Shown here: positions 41,653 to 49,696 of the stretch, in pieces | Layout: the number at the start of each line of letters is the position of its first letter | Numbering within the stretch: the stretch's first letter is position 1 | Assembly (NCBI GenBank): GCA_017437755.1 | Contig: JAFRXI010000059.1 | Span: 1-50,355 of the forward strand | Length of the DNA stretch: 50,355 nucleotides | Origin: Bacteroidales bacterium | GTDB taxonomy: Bacteria; Bacteroidota; Bacteroidia; Bacteroidales; UBA932 | Direction of reading: 5' to 3' | Notes under the pieces: model-generated | Database searches by the model: none | The model's input: only the letters and a program-made list of their open reading frames with translations | Told to the model about the DNA's origin: nothing | Position numbers and translations under genes: made by a program

Positions 41653-42798
41653 TTAAAAACCGGCGCGGATACCTATCTCGAAATTCATGGTGAAAGGCTG
41701 CTGGGTGCGGATGCTGTTGGGCTGCGCGCAGTTGAAATAGTATCTCCAGCCCGGATCCAGATAGATTCCGAAATTGGGCGCCACGGCGAATTCCACGCCG
41801 AGGCCTCCGCCGGCAGACCACTGGACTCCCGGAATCCTTTCCGTCAGGCGGATGTCCCTGGAGGAATCGTGGAGTATGAATTTGTTGGCTACGCCCTTTT
41901 CCACCGAGCCTCCGCCCCATACATAGAACTTGATGGCGTTGCGGCTGATTACGTTATAATATACGTTCAGCGGAATCCCGATGTAATGCTGGAAATTGTC
42001 GGTCTTCCCGGTTACGGAAAGGTCGGGCGACGAGGTGTCGTAGTAGGTTGCGGTGAAACTTCTGGAAAGCAGCGAGTAGGTAACCCCGGTTCCTATGCTC
42101 CATTTGGGGTTGAAGTTGTACCTGACCCCGATTCCCGCAGACAGCGTCATTCCATATGTGGATTCGGAGACTTCTGTGATTCCGGCTTTTGCGGGAGCCT
42201 TTGCACGGGCGTACCTGAAGCCGGTGAGCATCTTGGCCGGCGAACCGTTGCTCTGGAGGTTTCCACCTGCGGATATGGAAATCCTTCCGATGTCCTTGGG
42301 GCGTGATTCCTTGTTGAAAAGGGCTTTGTTGAAAGACAGGGGAACCTTGGCGGTCTGTCCCTGGTCTTTTGTATCTTTCTTTGTCACGGTTGTTTCCGTG
42401 GTTTCGGGAGAAGGCATTTCCTGTGGCGCGGTTTCCGCAGCCACCACTGCAGGGGCCGGGGCGGGTGCCGCTGCGACGATTATGGGCCTGGAGGGGACAG
42501 CTTCTGACAGCAGTGCCGGGGCGGCGGTTACGGGGACTTCCGTCCGGACCATAGGGGCCCCGGGTGTCGGTGTATTGTCGGGAGTGCTCCTCGGGACAAG
42601 GAACACGGCTGCAGCGGCGGCAGCGGCGGCAGCCACCGCAAAAGCGGCCCTTTTCCACCAGACGGCTGCCGGTACGGGGGCCTTTTTACGGTCCAGCGCG
42701 GAGGATACGCCATCCCATATCCGGGAGGGGACGTCTTCTTCCGCATTCTCCATGAGGGACCTTACTTCAAGGTCGAATCTATTCTCAAAATCCTCCAT
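41653..42798 (-). CDS. Membrane-anchored outer-membrane beta-barrel protein with anti-sigma-like N-terminus
   Basis: A 381-residue protein of unusual layout. Residues 1-46 are acidic and cytoplasmic in character (EDFENRFDLEVRSLMENAEE), 47-68 form one membrane helix rich in alanine, about 70-165 are a Pro/Ala/Thr linker, and about 170-381 look like a small outer-membrane beta-barrel (ISISAGGNLQSNGS, GAGVRYNFNPKWSIGTGVTYSLL-like strands, C-terminal EIGIRAGF). The N-terminal part follows an ECF sigma factor with overlapping genes, as anti-sigma factors do. Proteins of this combined form occur in Bacteroidota, but their action is not established. The substrate or signal is unknown. Confidence 0.72.
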   Translation of the reverse strand: MEDFENRFDLEVRSLMENAEEDVPSRIWDGVSSALDRKKAPVPAAVWWKRAAFAVAAAAAAAAAVFLVPRSTPDNTPTPGAPMVRTEVPVTAAPALLSEAVPSRPIIVAAAPAPAPAVVAAETAPQEMPSPETTETTVTKKDTKDQGQTAKVPLSFNKALFNKESRPKDIGRISISAGGNLQSNGSPAKMLTGFRYARAKAPAKAGITEVSESTYGMTLSAGIGVRYNFNPKWSIGTGVTYSLLSRSFTATYYDTSSPDLSVTGKTDNFQHYIGIPLNVYYNVISRNAIKFYVWGGGSVEKGVANKFILHDSSRDIRLTERIPGVQWSAGGGLGVEFAVAPNFGIYLDPGWRYYFNCAQPNSIRTQQPFTMNFEIGIRAGF

Positions 42799-42799
42799 G

Positions 42800-43336
42800 T
42801 CAATTCCTTTTCCTTATCATATCCTGCAGCTTCAGGCGGGCTCTCTGAAGTTTGGACCTGGACGTAGCCTCGGTTATGCCCAGGCTGTCGGCGATCTCCT
42901 TATGGGAATAGCCCTCGATTACGTGCATGTTGAATACCGTTCGGGACGACGGCTCCAGCGACGTGATCATCTTCAGAAGCTCCTTGTATCCGATCTGTTG
43001 GCCCGGCGGCGGCTCTCCGTTGTCCAGCGAGCGGGCGTCTTCTATGTCGCCGCTCAGTTTGAGCGCGTCGGTCTTCCTCAGATACATCAGTGCGGTGTTG
43101 ACAAAGATCTTTCTGGCCCAGCCTTCAAAAGAGCCTTTCCCCGCGTAGCTGTCAAGCCTGCCGAAAAGGGTAATGAAGCCATCCTGAAGAATATCCTCGG
43201 CCACGGCCCTGTCCCCTGTGTAACGGAGGCAAAGGGAAAACATCTTGGGCGAAAGGGCGTCGTAGATGGATTTCTGTGCGCGCCGGTCTCCCTTGATGCT
43301 CCGTCCGATGAGTTCTTCTTCAGTTACTTTGTCCAT
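42800..43336 (-). CDS. ECF-type RNA polymerase sigma-70 factor
   Basis: A 178-residue ECF sigma factor. Region 2 is seen in LSPKMFSLCLRYTGDRAVAEDILQDGFITLFGRLD and region 4 in LEPSSRTVFNMHVIEGYSHKEIADSLGITEATSRSKLQRARLKL (the helix-turn-helix, with spacing as in the family). The start at 43336 (MDKVTEEELIG) fits the family better than the upstream in-frame codon at 43396. It lies directly before the membrane-anchored barrel gene, its likely regulator, and is divergent from the TPR operon; the 103-base gap should hold promoters for both. Its target genes cannot be told. Confidence 0.92.
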   Translation of the reverse strand: MDKVTEEELIGRSIKGDRRAQKSIYDALSPKMFSLCLRYTGDRAVAEDILQDGFITLFGRLDSYAGKGSFEGWARKIFVNTALMYLRKTDALKLSGDIEDARSLDNGEPPPGQQIGYKELLKMITSLEPSSRTVFNMHVIEGYSHKEIADSLGITEATSRSKLQRARLKLQDMIRKRN

Positions 43337-43402
43337 AGATGCAATCCGGAGGCGAAACGTTTCATTACAAAGTTGAGGATTTATTCCATAAATCAAAAAA
43401 GT

Positions 43403-43435
43403 TTTGTTCTTTGCATGGTATTTGTGTTATTTTTG
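43403..43435 (+). promoter_or_regulatory. Promoter of the TPR/EnvC-like/ATPase operon (TTTG, 21 bases, TATTTTTG)
   Basis: TTTG at 43403-43406 and TATTTTTG at 43428-43435 match the Bacteroides consensus with a 21-base spacer. Only four bases separate the box from the ATG at 43440, so the transcript should start at or next to the start codon. Confidence 0.65.
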
Positions 43436-43439
43436 CGTC

Positions 43440-45092
43440 ATGAAAAAAGCAGTGGCCATATTCATCTGCCTGTCGGTTTTTGCCACGTCGTGGCCGGTGC
43501 ATGCCAAGACCCCCGTCCGGCAGCAGCCGTCGGGAGGCGCCGGATTCGTGGATGCCGTACAGTTGTTCAGCGACGGGAAGTACCGTAAGGCCCTTTCCGC
43601 ACTGTCGTCACTGTCCTCGTCGGAGCCGGAAAACGATGCCGTATGGTACTACAGGGGCATGGCCGAGGCCTACCTCGGAATGATGGACCAGTCGGTGGAG
43701 CATCTCCGCAAGGCCGTGGCGCTGGACTCGACGAACTACTGGTACAAGCAGCGCCTGGCGGCCGTCTATGAGGCCATGGGGGAGGATGAATACGTGGTTG
43801 ACATGTACGAGAGCATCCTCCGGGACCATCCCCGTAAGACTGAGGTGTCCTATGCGCTGCTGGGACTGTACATGAAGCAGGGAAATACCGGCAAGGCCCT
43901 TGCCACCCTTGACGACATAGAGGCCGTCATGGGCCCCGGGGAGCAGATAACCTCCACCCGTTACGACCTGCTCCGACGGGAGGGCCGTACCGACGAAGCC
44001 CTGGAAGCCCTGCAGAAGTTCAACGACCGCTTTTCTTCGCCGTCGATACTGTCGATGCTCGGCGACTACTACCTTTCCGAGTACGACGACACCACCGCCA
44101 TGAGGTATTACGACGAGGCCATTTCGCTCCAGGGCGGTTACGTTCCGGCGATTCTGGGTAAATCGGAGGTGTACCGTACCACCAGGCGTTATCGGGATTA
44201 CTTTAATACCGTTGGCGAATTCATTGACAATGAGTTGGTTCCGGCTTCGCCTAAGGGAATGTACCTGTCCAATGCCATCCGCGGGCTCGACCCGAATTTC
44301 ATCCGTCTCCATTCCGATGATTTCGATTCGCTCATGGTCCGGTGCATGAAGCGTCACCCTGCCGACAGCACGGTCCTTTCCACTGCCGGGATGTATTTCC
44401 TGACCACCGGCCGCAGGAACGACGGCATGGCGCTTCTGGAAAAGAGCGCCGGACTCTATCCCGGGAAAGTCGGGCAGAGGGCCAATTACATCCAGGCCCT
44501 GGCATATACCGAAGACTGGGAGAAACTCCGCATTGAAAGCGCCAGGGCCGAGGAAGCCTTCCCGAAGGAAAGGGCCTTCCAGGAGTTCAGCGCCATGGCC
44601 AGCTACAACCTGGGGGACTACCGGGCGGTTATCGAGAATTGTGAAAAGCGCATCAAGGCCCATCCCGCCGACACGTCCGTCACCCTTCCGGCATGGTCCA
44701 CCATAGCCGACATGCATTACAGCCTGGGAGAACACAAGGAGGCGTTCAAAGCGTATGAGAAGGCACTGAAAATCAATCCGGACTATGCCCCGGTGCTCAA
44801 CAATTACGCCTATTATCTCTGCCTGAAAGGGAAGAAGCTGAAAAAGGCCCTGGAGATGAGCCGGAAGACCATAACCTCCAATCCCGACAACGCCACATAC
44901 CTCGATACATACGGCTGGATACTGCATCTTCTCGGGAGGGATGCCGAGGCCAAGCCGGTGTTCAAGCGTGCCCTGCTTTATGGAGGCAAGGAGAGCGCCG
45001 TGATGCTGGATCATTATGCCGACGTGCTTGACGCCCTGGGCGAGTCCGATGTGGCAAAGGTCTACAGGAACCAGGCAAAGAACCGTAAATGA
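43440..45092 (+). CDS. Exported TPR-repeat protein
   Basis: A 550-residue protein with signal peptide (MKKAVAIFICLSVFATSWPVHA) and tetratricopeptide repeats through most of its length. Clear repeats are DAVWYYRGMAEAYLGMMDQS, a following unit at NYWYKQRLAAVYEAMGEDEY, STIADMHYSLGEHKEAFKAY and YLDTYGWILHLLGRDAEAKP. Its likely place is the periplasm, as a scaffold or adaptor. Its TGA overlaps the start of the LytM-type gene (ATGA), so the two are coupled and may work together in cell-envelope upkeep. Its partner proteins are unknown. Confidence 0.85.
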   Translation: MKKAVAIFICLSVFATSWPVHAKTPVRQQPSGGAGFVDAVQLFSDGKYRKALSALSSLSSSEPENDAVWYYRGMAEAYLGMMDQSVEHLRKAVALDSTNYWYKQRLAAVYEAMGEDEYVVDMYESILRDHPRKTEVSYALLGLYMKQGNTGKALATLDDIEAVMGPGEQITSTRYDLLRREGRTDEALEALQKFNDRFSSPSILSMLGDYYLSEYDDTTAMRYYDEAISLQGGYVPAILGKSEVYRTTRRYRDYFNTVGEFIDNELVPASPKGMYLSNAIRGLDPNFIRLHSDDFDSLMVRCMKRHPADSTVLSTAGMYFLTTGRRNDGMALLEKSAGLYPGKVGQRANYIQALAYTEDWEKLRIESARAEEAFPKERAFQEFSAMASYNLGDYRAVIENCEKRIKAHPADTSVTLPAWSTIADMHYSLGEHKEAFKAYEKALKINPDYAPVLNNYAYYLCLKGKKLKKALEMSRKTITSNPDNATYLDTYGWILHLLGRDAEAKPVFKRALLYGGKESAVMLDHYADVLDALGESDVAKVYRNQAKNRK

Positions 45093-46312
45093 TGCGGAAC
45101 GTCCTCTCCATATACGTCTGGATGGCTGTCTTTGCGGCGGCGGTACTGCCTTCACCCTTGGTCCTGGGCCAGGACACCAGGGCGCAGGAGAACAGGAAGG
45201 CCCGCCTGGAGAAGGAGATCCGGAAGATCAATTCGCAGCTGTCGGCCACCATGGAGAAGAGTTCTTCGGCCCTGTCGGACCTCAGGCTCCTTGGAAAGAA
45301 GATTTCGCTCCGCGAGGAACTGGTGCAGGAGAGCGACCGGGAAATAGCCTCCCTTGACCGCGAAATCGCGGCCAAGCAGGATACCGTGCAGGCGCTCCAG
45401 GCCAGGCTCGACACCCTTTCCGCCTTCTACAGGCGGCTGGTGGTGAATTCCTACAAGAACCGCGATTCCAGGGTATGGTACATGTATATCTTTGGAAGTG
45501 AGGACCTTTCACAGGCTATGCGTCGGGCGGTGTACCTCAGGGGCTTCTCCCGTGAGATGAATTCCCAGGGAGAGAAGGTGAAGCGTTCCAGGGCTGATCT
45601 GGAGGAGGCCGTGGAGGAGCTCTCGGCGATGAAGGAATCGGCGGAGAAACTCCGTCAGGCCCGACGGGCCGAGGTGGACGCCCTTCGTGGCGAGAGAAGC
45701 CAGTCGGAAGCCCTTGTGGCAAAGCTTAACAAGGAAAAGGACAAGTACCAGAGGCAGCTGGACGAGAAGCGCCGCCAGGTGGAGGCCCTTAACCGCGAGA
45801 TTGCGGAAATAATCCGCAAGGCCGTGAAAAAGTCATCCGGAGGGACTTCCGGGAAACCCGGCGCCAAGGGAGGGAAGAGCACGTCGTCGGCGGTGGATAC
45901 CAGGCTTGCTAAGGAATTCGCATCGAACAAGGGCAAGCTCCCATGGCCGGTGGACGGGACTGTGGTGGAGAGCTTCGGCGAGCATAACCATCCCGTTTAC
46001 AAGAACGTGAAGCTTCCTTTCAACAACGGGGTCAACGTGGCCGTCGCCAAGGGGGCCGAGGTGAAGGCCGTTTTTGACGGGACCGTCGCCCAGATAGTGG
46101 TGATGCCCGGGTACAACCAGTGCGTGCTGGTCCAGCACGGAAGTTATTTCACATTCTACTGCAAACTCGGAAGCGTCTCCGTAAAGGCCGGCGACAAGGT
46201 CAGGACAGGCCAGGTGCTGGGGAAGGTGGATACCATCGGAGGGGAAACCCAGCTCCACTTCCAGCTCTGGTCCGGACGCAATCCCCAGAATCCTGAAAAC
46301 TGGCTCAAATGA
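45089..46312 (+). CDS. EnvC-like murein hydrolase activator (degenerate LytM/M23 domain)
   Basis: A 407-residue protein: signal peptide (to about residue 27), a long coiled-coil (about 28-255, e.g. [40 protein letters not shown]) and a C-terminal LytM domain ([20 protein letters not shown] through THFQLW-like end QLHFQLWSG). The zinc-ligand positions of active M23 enzymes are replaced: NNGVNVA in place of H-x-GID, and YCKL in place of YAHL. It is therefore probably an activator of amidases rather than a hydrolase, like EnvC. It overlaps both neighbours by ATGA, linking it to a TPR protein and an ABC ATPase. Confidence 0.88.
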   Translation: MMRNVLSIYVWMAVFAAAVLPSPLVLGQDTRAQENRKARLEKEIRKINSQLSATMEKSSSALSDLRLLGKKISLREELVQESDREIASLDREIAAKQDTVQALQARLDTLSAFYRRLVVNSYKNRDSRVWYMYIFGSEDLSQAMRRAVYLRGFSREMNSQGEKVKRSRADLEEAVEELSAMKESAEKLRQARRAEVDALRGERSQSEALVAKLNKEKDKYQRQLDEKRRQVEALNREIAEIIRKAVKKSSGGTSGKPGAKGGKSTSSAVDTRLAKEFASNKGKLPWPVDGTVVESFGEHNHPVYKNVKLPFNNGVNVAVAKGAEVKAVFDGTVAQIVVMPGYNQCVLVQHGSYFTFYCKLGSVSVKAGDKVRTGQVLGKVDTIGGETQLHFQLWSGRNPQNPENWLK

Positions 46313-46980
46313 TAATACAGGCAAGAAAGATTGAAAAGAGCTTCGGGGACCTCAAGGTCCTTAGGGGCATCGACTTCGAGGTGGAAGAGGCCGAGGTGGT
46401 CTCCATCATGGGCGCCTCCGGGGCGGGCAAATCCACCCTCCTGCAGATACTCGGAACCCTGATGAGGCCGGACGGTGGAACGCTTACGGTTGACGGGACA
46501 GACGTGCTGACACTCGGGAGGAAGGAGTTGTCGGCTTTCCGGAACGGCAGGATAGGGTTTGTATTCCAGTCGCACAACCTTCTCCCGGAGTTCAATGCGG
46601 TGGAGAACGTGATGATTCCGGCCCTGATAGGAGGGGCCTCGGAGAAGGCGGCAAAGGAAAAGGCCCAGGTCCTTTTGTCGGACATGGGCCTCAAAGACCG
46701 GTTCCTGCATAAGCCTTCCGAACTTTCCGGCGGTGAGCAGCAGAGGGTGGCGATCGCCAGGGCCCTCGTCAATTCTCCCGCAATCCTCTTTGCCGACGAA
46801 CCTTCCGGAAACCTGGACAGCGTGACAAAGCAGGAAATCCACAACCTCTTCCTGAGACTACGTGACGACTATTCCCAGACAGTGGTAATCGTCACCCACG
46901 ACCCGTCGCTTGCCGCAATGTCCGACAGGACGGTGTTCATGAAAGACGGCCTATTCGACCCCCTTGAGGTTGATCAGTGA
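46309..46980 (+). CDS. ABC-transporter ATPase of the LolD/FtsE type
   Basis: A 223-residue ABC ATPase with Walker [11 protein letters not shown]-loop [12 protein letters not shown], signature [15 protein letters not shown], Walker [13 protein letters not shown] and switch IVTHDPSLA. The form is that of LolD (lipoprotein release) and its relative FtsE (cell division). No permease gene is next to it. Standing after an EnvC-like factor, which in other bacteria is driven by FtsEX, an FtsE-like role is possible, but LolD is the closer match by eye. Its end overlaps the convergent apt gene by 30 bases. Confidence 0.88.
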   Translation: MIIQARKIEKSFGDLKVLRGIDFEVEEAEVVSIMGASGAGKSTLLQILGTLMRPDGGTLTVDGTDVLTLGRKELSAFRNGRIGFVFQSHNLLPEFNAVENVMIPALIGGASEKAAKEKAQVLLSDMGLKDRFLHKPSELSGGEQQRVAIARALVNSPAILFADEPSGNLDSVTKQEIHNLFLRLRDDYSQTVVIVTHDPSLAAMSDRTVFMKDGLFDPLEVDQ

Positions 46981-47526
46981 CTTCACGGGGGCTATCCCCT
47001 CCAGAAGCTTGCGTCCGTTCAGGGCGTCCAGTTCCACCAGGAACACAAAATCCGTGACCTTCACCTTGTACTGCTTCCCGTCAAGGGTGACGGTCTGCTT
47101 TTCCAGTCCTTCCGCTATGCCCTTGGCGGTTCCGCCGGTGGCCAGCACGTCGTCGAAGAAAGTCAGGTTGAAGGTGTCGCCTTCAGGAACCCCGGCGGCG
47201 ATGTCGGAACGCCTGAAAATGACGGTATCCTTACCGTATTCCTTTACTATTCCCAGCGTTACCAGGTCGTCACCGGCATAGGGAAGCTTGCCCTTTTTCC
47301 TGATGGGAACCACGTTGATGATGTTGTCGCACTCGGTAAGCATCGGCGCGGCGAAGAGGAAACCCCTGGCTTCCGGCGCTGCGATGTTGGGCGAGGCACA
47401 CATTTTCCCGAGGTCCAGGATGATGTCCTTGAACAGGGCCTTGTCCTGCGTCAGGGGGATTATGTCCACGAAGTTCACGCCTTCGATGGGGAATCCCGGA
47501 TAGTATTTCAGGTAGTCCTCGTACAT
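46951..47526 (-). CDS. apt: Adenine phosphoribosyltransferase
   Basis: Apt salvages adenine by joining it to PRPP to form AMP. The 191-residue protein has the type I phosphoribosyltransferase PRPP loop in [20 protein letters not shown], the N-terminal [17 protein letters not shown] block (family: FP-x-GV-F-DI-PL) and [13 protein letters not shown]. It follows mdh with a two-base gap, so both are probably on one transcript, and its 3' end overlaps the convergent ATPase gene by 30 bases. Cytoplasmic, of standard length, with no oddities. Confidence 0.94.
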   Translation of the reverse strand: MYEDYLKYYPGFPIEGVNFVDIIPLTQDKALFKDIILDLGKMCASPNIAAPEARGFLFAAPMLTECDNIINVVPIRKKGKLPYAGDDLVTLGIVKEYGKDTVIFRRSDIAAGVPEGDTFNLTFFDDVLATGGTAKGIAEGLEKQTVTLDGKQYKVKVTDFVFLVELDALNGRKLLEGIAPVKSLINLKGVE

Positions 47527-47528
47527 GA

Positions 47529-48515
47529 TCAGAGATTCGGGTTGACCTTTTTCCAGTCGGCGACTGAGGGAATGATACCCAGGGTGACAATCTCGTCCCT
47601 CATCTTGCAGAGGTGCTCGTAAGAAGCGTCGAGTGCGGCGATTTCTTCCGCGGTTCCCTCGGGGGCTGTGAAGTGGACGCCGGTTCCGTCGATTACGGTA
47701 GGCATTGCCATCATCACGTTGCGATACTTCCCTTCATTGACGTAAGTTCCTGCAGGCCAGGTGAAAGGCTCTCCGCCCATGGCGGCCTCGATCATCTTCA
47801 CGGCGTTGTATGCAGGGCTCTGGAAGGAACTGCGGCCGCGGAGCTTTATGATGTTGCTGCCTCCCTGTACGGTGGCGAGCTTTATGGCTGCAAAGTCTTC
47901 GTCGGAGAGGCCGGCCTCGGCGAGGGGCTTCCCGTCGATTTCCACCTTGGATGCGAATACCGCCATGGCTTCGCCGTGTCCGCCGTAGGTGCGGGCTCCG
48001 GTGACCTTGCACTGCTGCACGCCGAAGTGTGCCGCGAGGGCGGTCTGGAGGCGGGTCGAGTCAAGGGCGGCGAGGGTGGTTACCTGCGAGGGCTTGAGGC
48101 CGGAGTGGAGCAGGACAACCAGGCCGGTAAGGTCGGCGGGGTTGAAAATCACCACGATGTGCTTTACGTCGGGGCAGAATTCCCTGACGTTCTTTCCAAA
48201 GTCCTCGGCAATCTGGCAGTTGCCCTTGAGGAGGTCTTCGCGGGTCATTCCTTCCTTGCGCGGTGCACCGCCGGAGGAGATGATGTATTTGGCGTCCCTG
48301 TAGGCTTCGGCAGGATCGGTTGTCCAGGTGATGTTGGCTCCTTCAAATGCACAGTGGTTCATTTCCGCCACAACCCCGAGGAGCCCCGGTTCATACACGT
48401 CATAAAGGCAGATGTTGGGGGTAAGGCCGAGCATCAGCGCGGTCTGGGCCATGTTGGAGCCGATCATTCCTGCGGCTCCCACGATGGTAAGTTTTTCTTC
48501 TGTAAGGTATTTCAT
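47529..48515 (-). CDS. mdh: Malate dehydrogenase
   Basis: The 328-residue NAD-dependent enzyme interconverts malate and oxaloacetate. It has the dinucleotide loop TIVGAAGMIGSNMAQTAL, substrate-binding arginines in GGAPRKEGMTREDLLKGN and DSTRLQTALAAHFG, and the catalytic histidine in YGGHGEAMAVFA. In anaerobic Bacteroidales this step belongs to the reductive branch to succinate. The start at 48515 has a consensus promoter upstream (48550-48581) and is divergent from the phosphopantetheinyl transferase gene. Confidence 0.94.
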   Translation of the reverse strand: MKYLTEEKLTIVGAAGMIGSNMAQTALMLGLTPNICLYDVYEPGLLGVVAEMNHCAFEGANITWTTDPAEAYRDAKYIISSGGAPRKEGMTREDLLKGNCQIAEDFGKNVREFCPDVKHIVVIFNPADLTGLVVLLHSGLKPSQVTTLAALDSTRLQTALAAHFGVQQCKVTGARTYGGHGEAMAVFASKVEIDGKPLAEAGLSDEDFAAIKLATVQGGSNIIKLRGRSSFQSPAYNAVKMIEAAMGGEPFTWPAGTYVNEGKYRNVMMAMPTVIDGTGVHFTAPEGTAEEIAALDASYEHLCKMRDEIVTLGIIPSVADWKKVNPNL

Positions 48516-48549
48516 ATCAAAAATATAATAGAAGTCATTTTGGGGAAGA

Positions 48550-48581
48550 CAAAGTTACGGCAAAAAATCTTGGATTTCAAA
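48550..48581 (-). promoter_or_regulatory. Promoter of mdh-apt (TTTG, 20 bases, TAACTTTG)
   Basis: On the minus strand TTTG (48578-48581) and TAACTTTG (48550-48557) have a 20-base spacer, and the box ends 34 bases before the mdh ATG. A second box, TATTTTTG at 48518-48525, sits two bases before the ATG but has no matching -33 element. Confidence 0.6.
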
Positions 48582-48589
48582 AAAACTGC

Positions 48590-48597
48590 TATATTTG
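48590..48597 (+). promoter_or_regulatory. Putative -7 box (TATATTTG) for the phosphopantetheinyl transferase transcript
   Basis: TATATTTG fits TAnnTTTG; the nearest upstream CTTG is at a short 17-base spacing. The box overlaps the divergent mdh promoter region and predicts a leader of about 170 bases. Confidence 0.45.
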
Positions 48598-48602
48598 CAA
48601 CG

Positions 48603-48771
48603 TAATTCAACGGAATTCAAATGGAGCCTCCCAGTAGCACGGTATCCGGTCAACAGGTCATGACGGTCGTCGGTTCTGACGACCCTTTGCCGCGAATATG
48701 CCCAATACCCAGTCTCCCCGGTCGGACAGCGTCCCTCCGGGTGCTTCACCGTTTCCGTCAATAACGCATTT
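48603..48771 (+). ncRNA. Candidate structured leader RNA of the phosphopantetheinyl transferase gene
   Basis: The GC-rich leader can form a perfect seven-pair hairpin (GGTCGTC at 48665-48671 with GACGACC at 48678-48684), a second hairpin (CCGG-GGAC with GTCC-CCGG, 48718-48740) and a closing helix (AGCAC at 48636-48640 with GTGCT at 48741-48745). It matches no riboswitch class I know. A 47-codon frame (48621-48764) lies in the same stretch but has no recognisable features. Both a regulatory leader and mere GC-rich spacer are possible. Confidence 0.35.
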
Positions 48772-49407
48772 ATGGCACTTTATTTAAAGAAAAAACTCGA
48801 CAACGACGCCGAAATAGGCGTTTGGCAGATTACTGAAACCGAGGAGGAGCTGATAGCCCTGAGCGCGACGCCCTCCGATGAGATGGAGGAGATTTCCTTC
48901 ATCAGGAGCGAGTCGCTCCGCAAGCAGAGGCTGGCCGTGAGGGCCCTCCTCTGCGAGATGTTCGATGAGAAGGTGTACCTGAGCCATCACGACAACGGCA
49001 AGCCGTACATAGAGAACAACCCCATCAATATCAGCATCACACATACCAACAAGTACGTGGCGGTGATCCTTCATGACGAGGAGGATGTGGGCATCGACGT
49101 GGAATCGCTGGACCGCGACTTCTCCGCCGTGGAGAAGAAGGCCCTTTCCGAGGATGAGAAGGAAGACCTTGAGAGGGATAAGAGGAACGAGCAGCTGGCC
49201 ATCTACTGGTGCGCAAAGGAGGCCATATTCAAGCTGCTGTCGGTCTATAACCTGGACTTTGCCGAGCAGATCGAGGTGGAGCGTTTCCGCCCCAGGGGCG
49301 AGGGTGAACTGGACGCCACTTTCATCGACAAGGACGGTGACGAGCAGGAGTTTGAACTGGAGTACATCACCTTCGACAGGCATGTCATGGTATGGGTGGT
49401 TGCCTAG
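48772..49407 (+). CDS. 4'-phosphopantetheinyl transferase superfamily protein
   Basis: A 211-residue Sfp-type transferase that attaches the phosphopantetheine arm from CoA to a carrier-protein serine. Motifs are NISITHTNKYVAVIL (CoA-binding histidine), DVGIDVESLDRDF (magnesium ligands) and IYWCAKEAIFKLLSVYNLDF (WxxKEA). Upstream is HHDNGKPYIENNP, typical of the group. The target could be the fatty-acid carrier protein or a polyketide-like synthase, and no carrier gene is near. It is followed by a strong terminator. Confidence 0.9.
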   Translation: MALYLKKKLDNDAEIGVWQITETEEELIALSATPSDEMEEISFIRSESLRKQRLAVRALLCEMFDEKVYLSHHDNGKPYIENNPINISITHTNKYVAVILHDEEDVGIDVESLDRDFSAVEKKALSEDEKEDLERDKRNEQLAIYWCAKEAIFKLLSVYNLDFAEQIEVERFRPRGEGELDATFIDKDGDEQEFELEYITFDRHVMVWVVA

Positions 49408-49478
49408 TGTTGAAAACTGTGCGGCAAAAGTAACACAATTGTTGTAATTTAGAATAATTCAAAATTAAATATTCTTCT

Positions 49479-49516
49479 AAATCCCTGTTAATAAGCGAAT
49501 TAACAGGGATTTTTGT
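49479..49516 (+). terminator. Rho-independent terminator after the phosphopantetheinyl transferase gene
   Basis: A 12-pair stem (AAATCCCTGTTA at 49479-49490 with TAACAGGGATTT at 49501-49512) with a ten-base loop, followed by more T residues. It lies 72 bases past the stop. Confidence 0.88.
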
Positions 49517-49570
49517 GCATTGTTGATAACTTTTCTTGCATATTTGCGTACAAGTAATCGGTTTATAACT

Positions 49571-49578
49571 TACCTTTG
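49571..49578 (+). promoter_or_regulatory. Putative -7 box (TACCTTTG) of the nrdD transcript
   Basis: TACCTTTG fits TAnnTTTG; a TTTG lies upstream at 49543-49546 with a long 24-base spacer. The leader to the nrdD ATG would be about 115 bases. It holds hairpins at 49582-49609 and 49654-49672 and a 20-codon frame (49581-49643) that starts two bases after the box; whether it is translated is unknown. Confidence 0.4.
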
Positions 49579-49696
49579 TCATGCGGAAACGGGGAGACCT
49601 TTTTCCGCACGACAATAACCTTAGGCAAAAGCATAATAAATAAACCTTGGCATCCGGTCCTTTTTGGGCCGGCGCTGTCCCTAACACACACCATTT

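Noticed and set aside
42608-42640. Tandem GCGGCA-like triplet repeat as a phase-variable tract
   Set aside because: It encodes the alanine-rich membrane helix in frame with imperfect codons; unit changes would only alter helix length, and no sign of variation can be seen from one sequence.
43608-45155. Long minus-strand open frame of 515 codons opposite the TPR gene
   Set aside because: The plus strand has an excellent TPR protein with signal peptide and promoter; the opposite frame has no family features and is a by-product of high GC content.
48621-48764. 47-codon gene in the leader of the phosphopantetheinyl transferase gene
   Set aside because: Its composition (many P, R and S) is not protein-like and it has no family features; the hairpins fit an RNA leader better. 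Mentioned only as an alternative.
48603-48771. Signal recognition particle RNA or a known riboswitch
   Set aside because: The conserved SRP apical loop (GGAAGGAAGCAGCC type) and the core motifs of the TPP, FMN and cobalamin riboswitches are absent on both strands.
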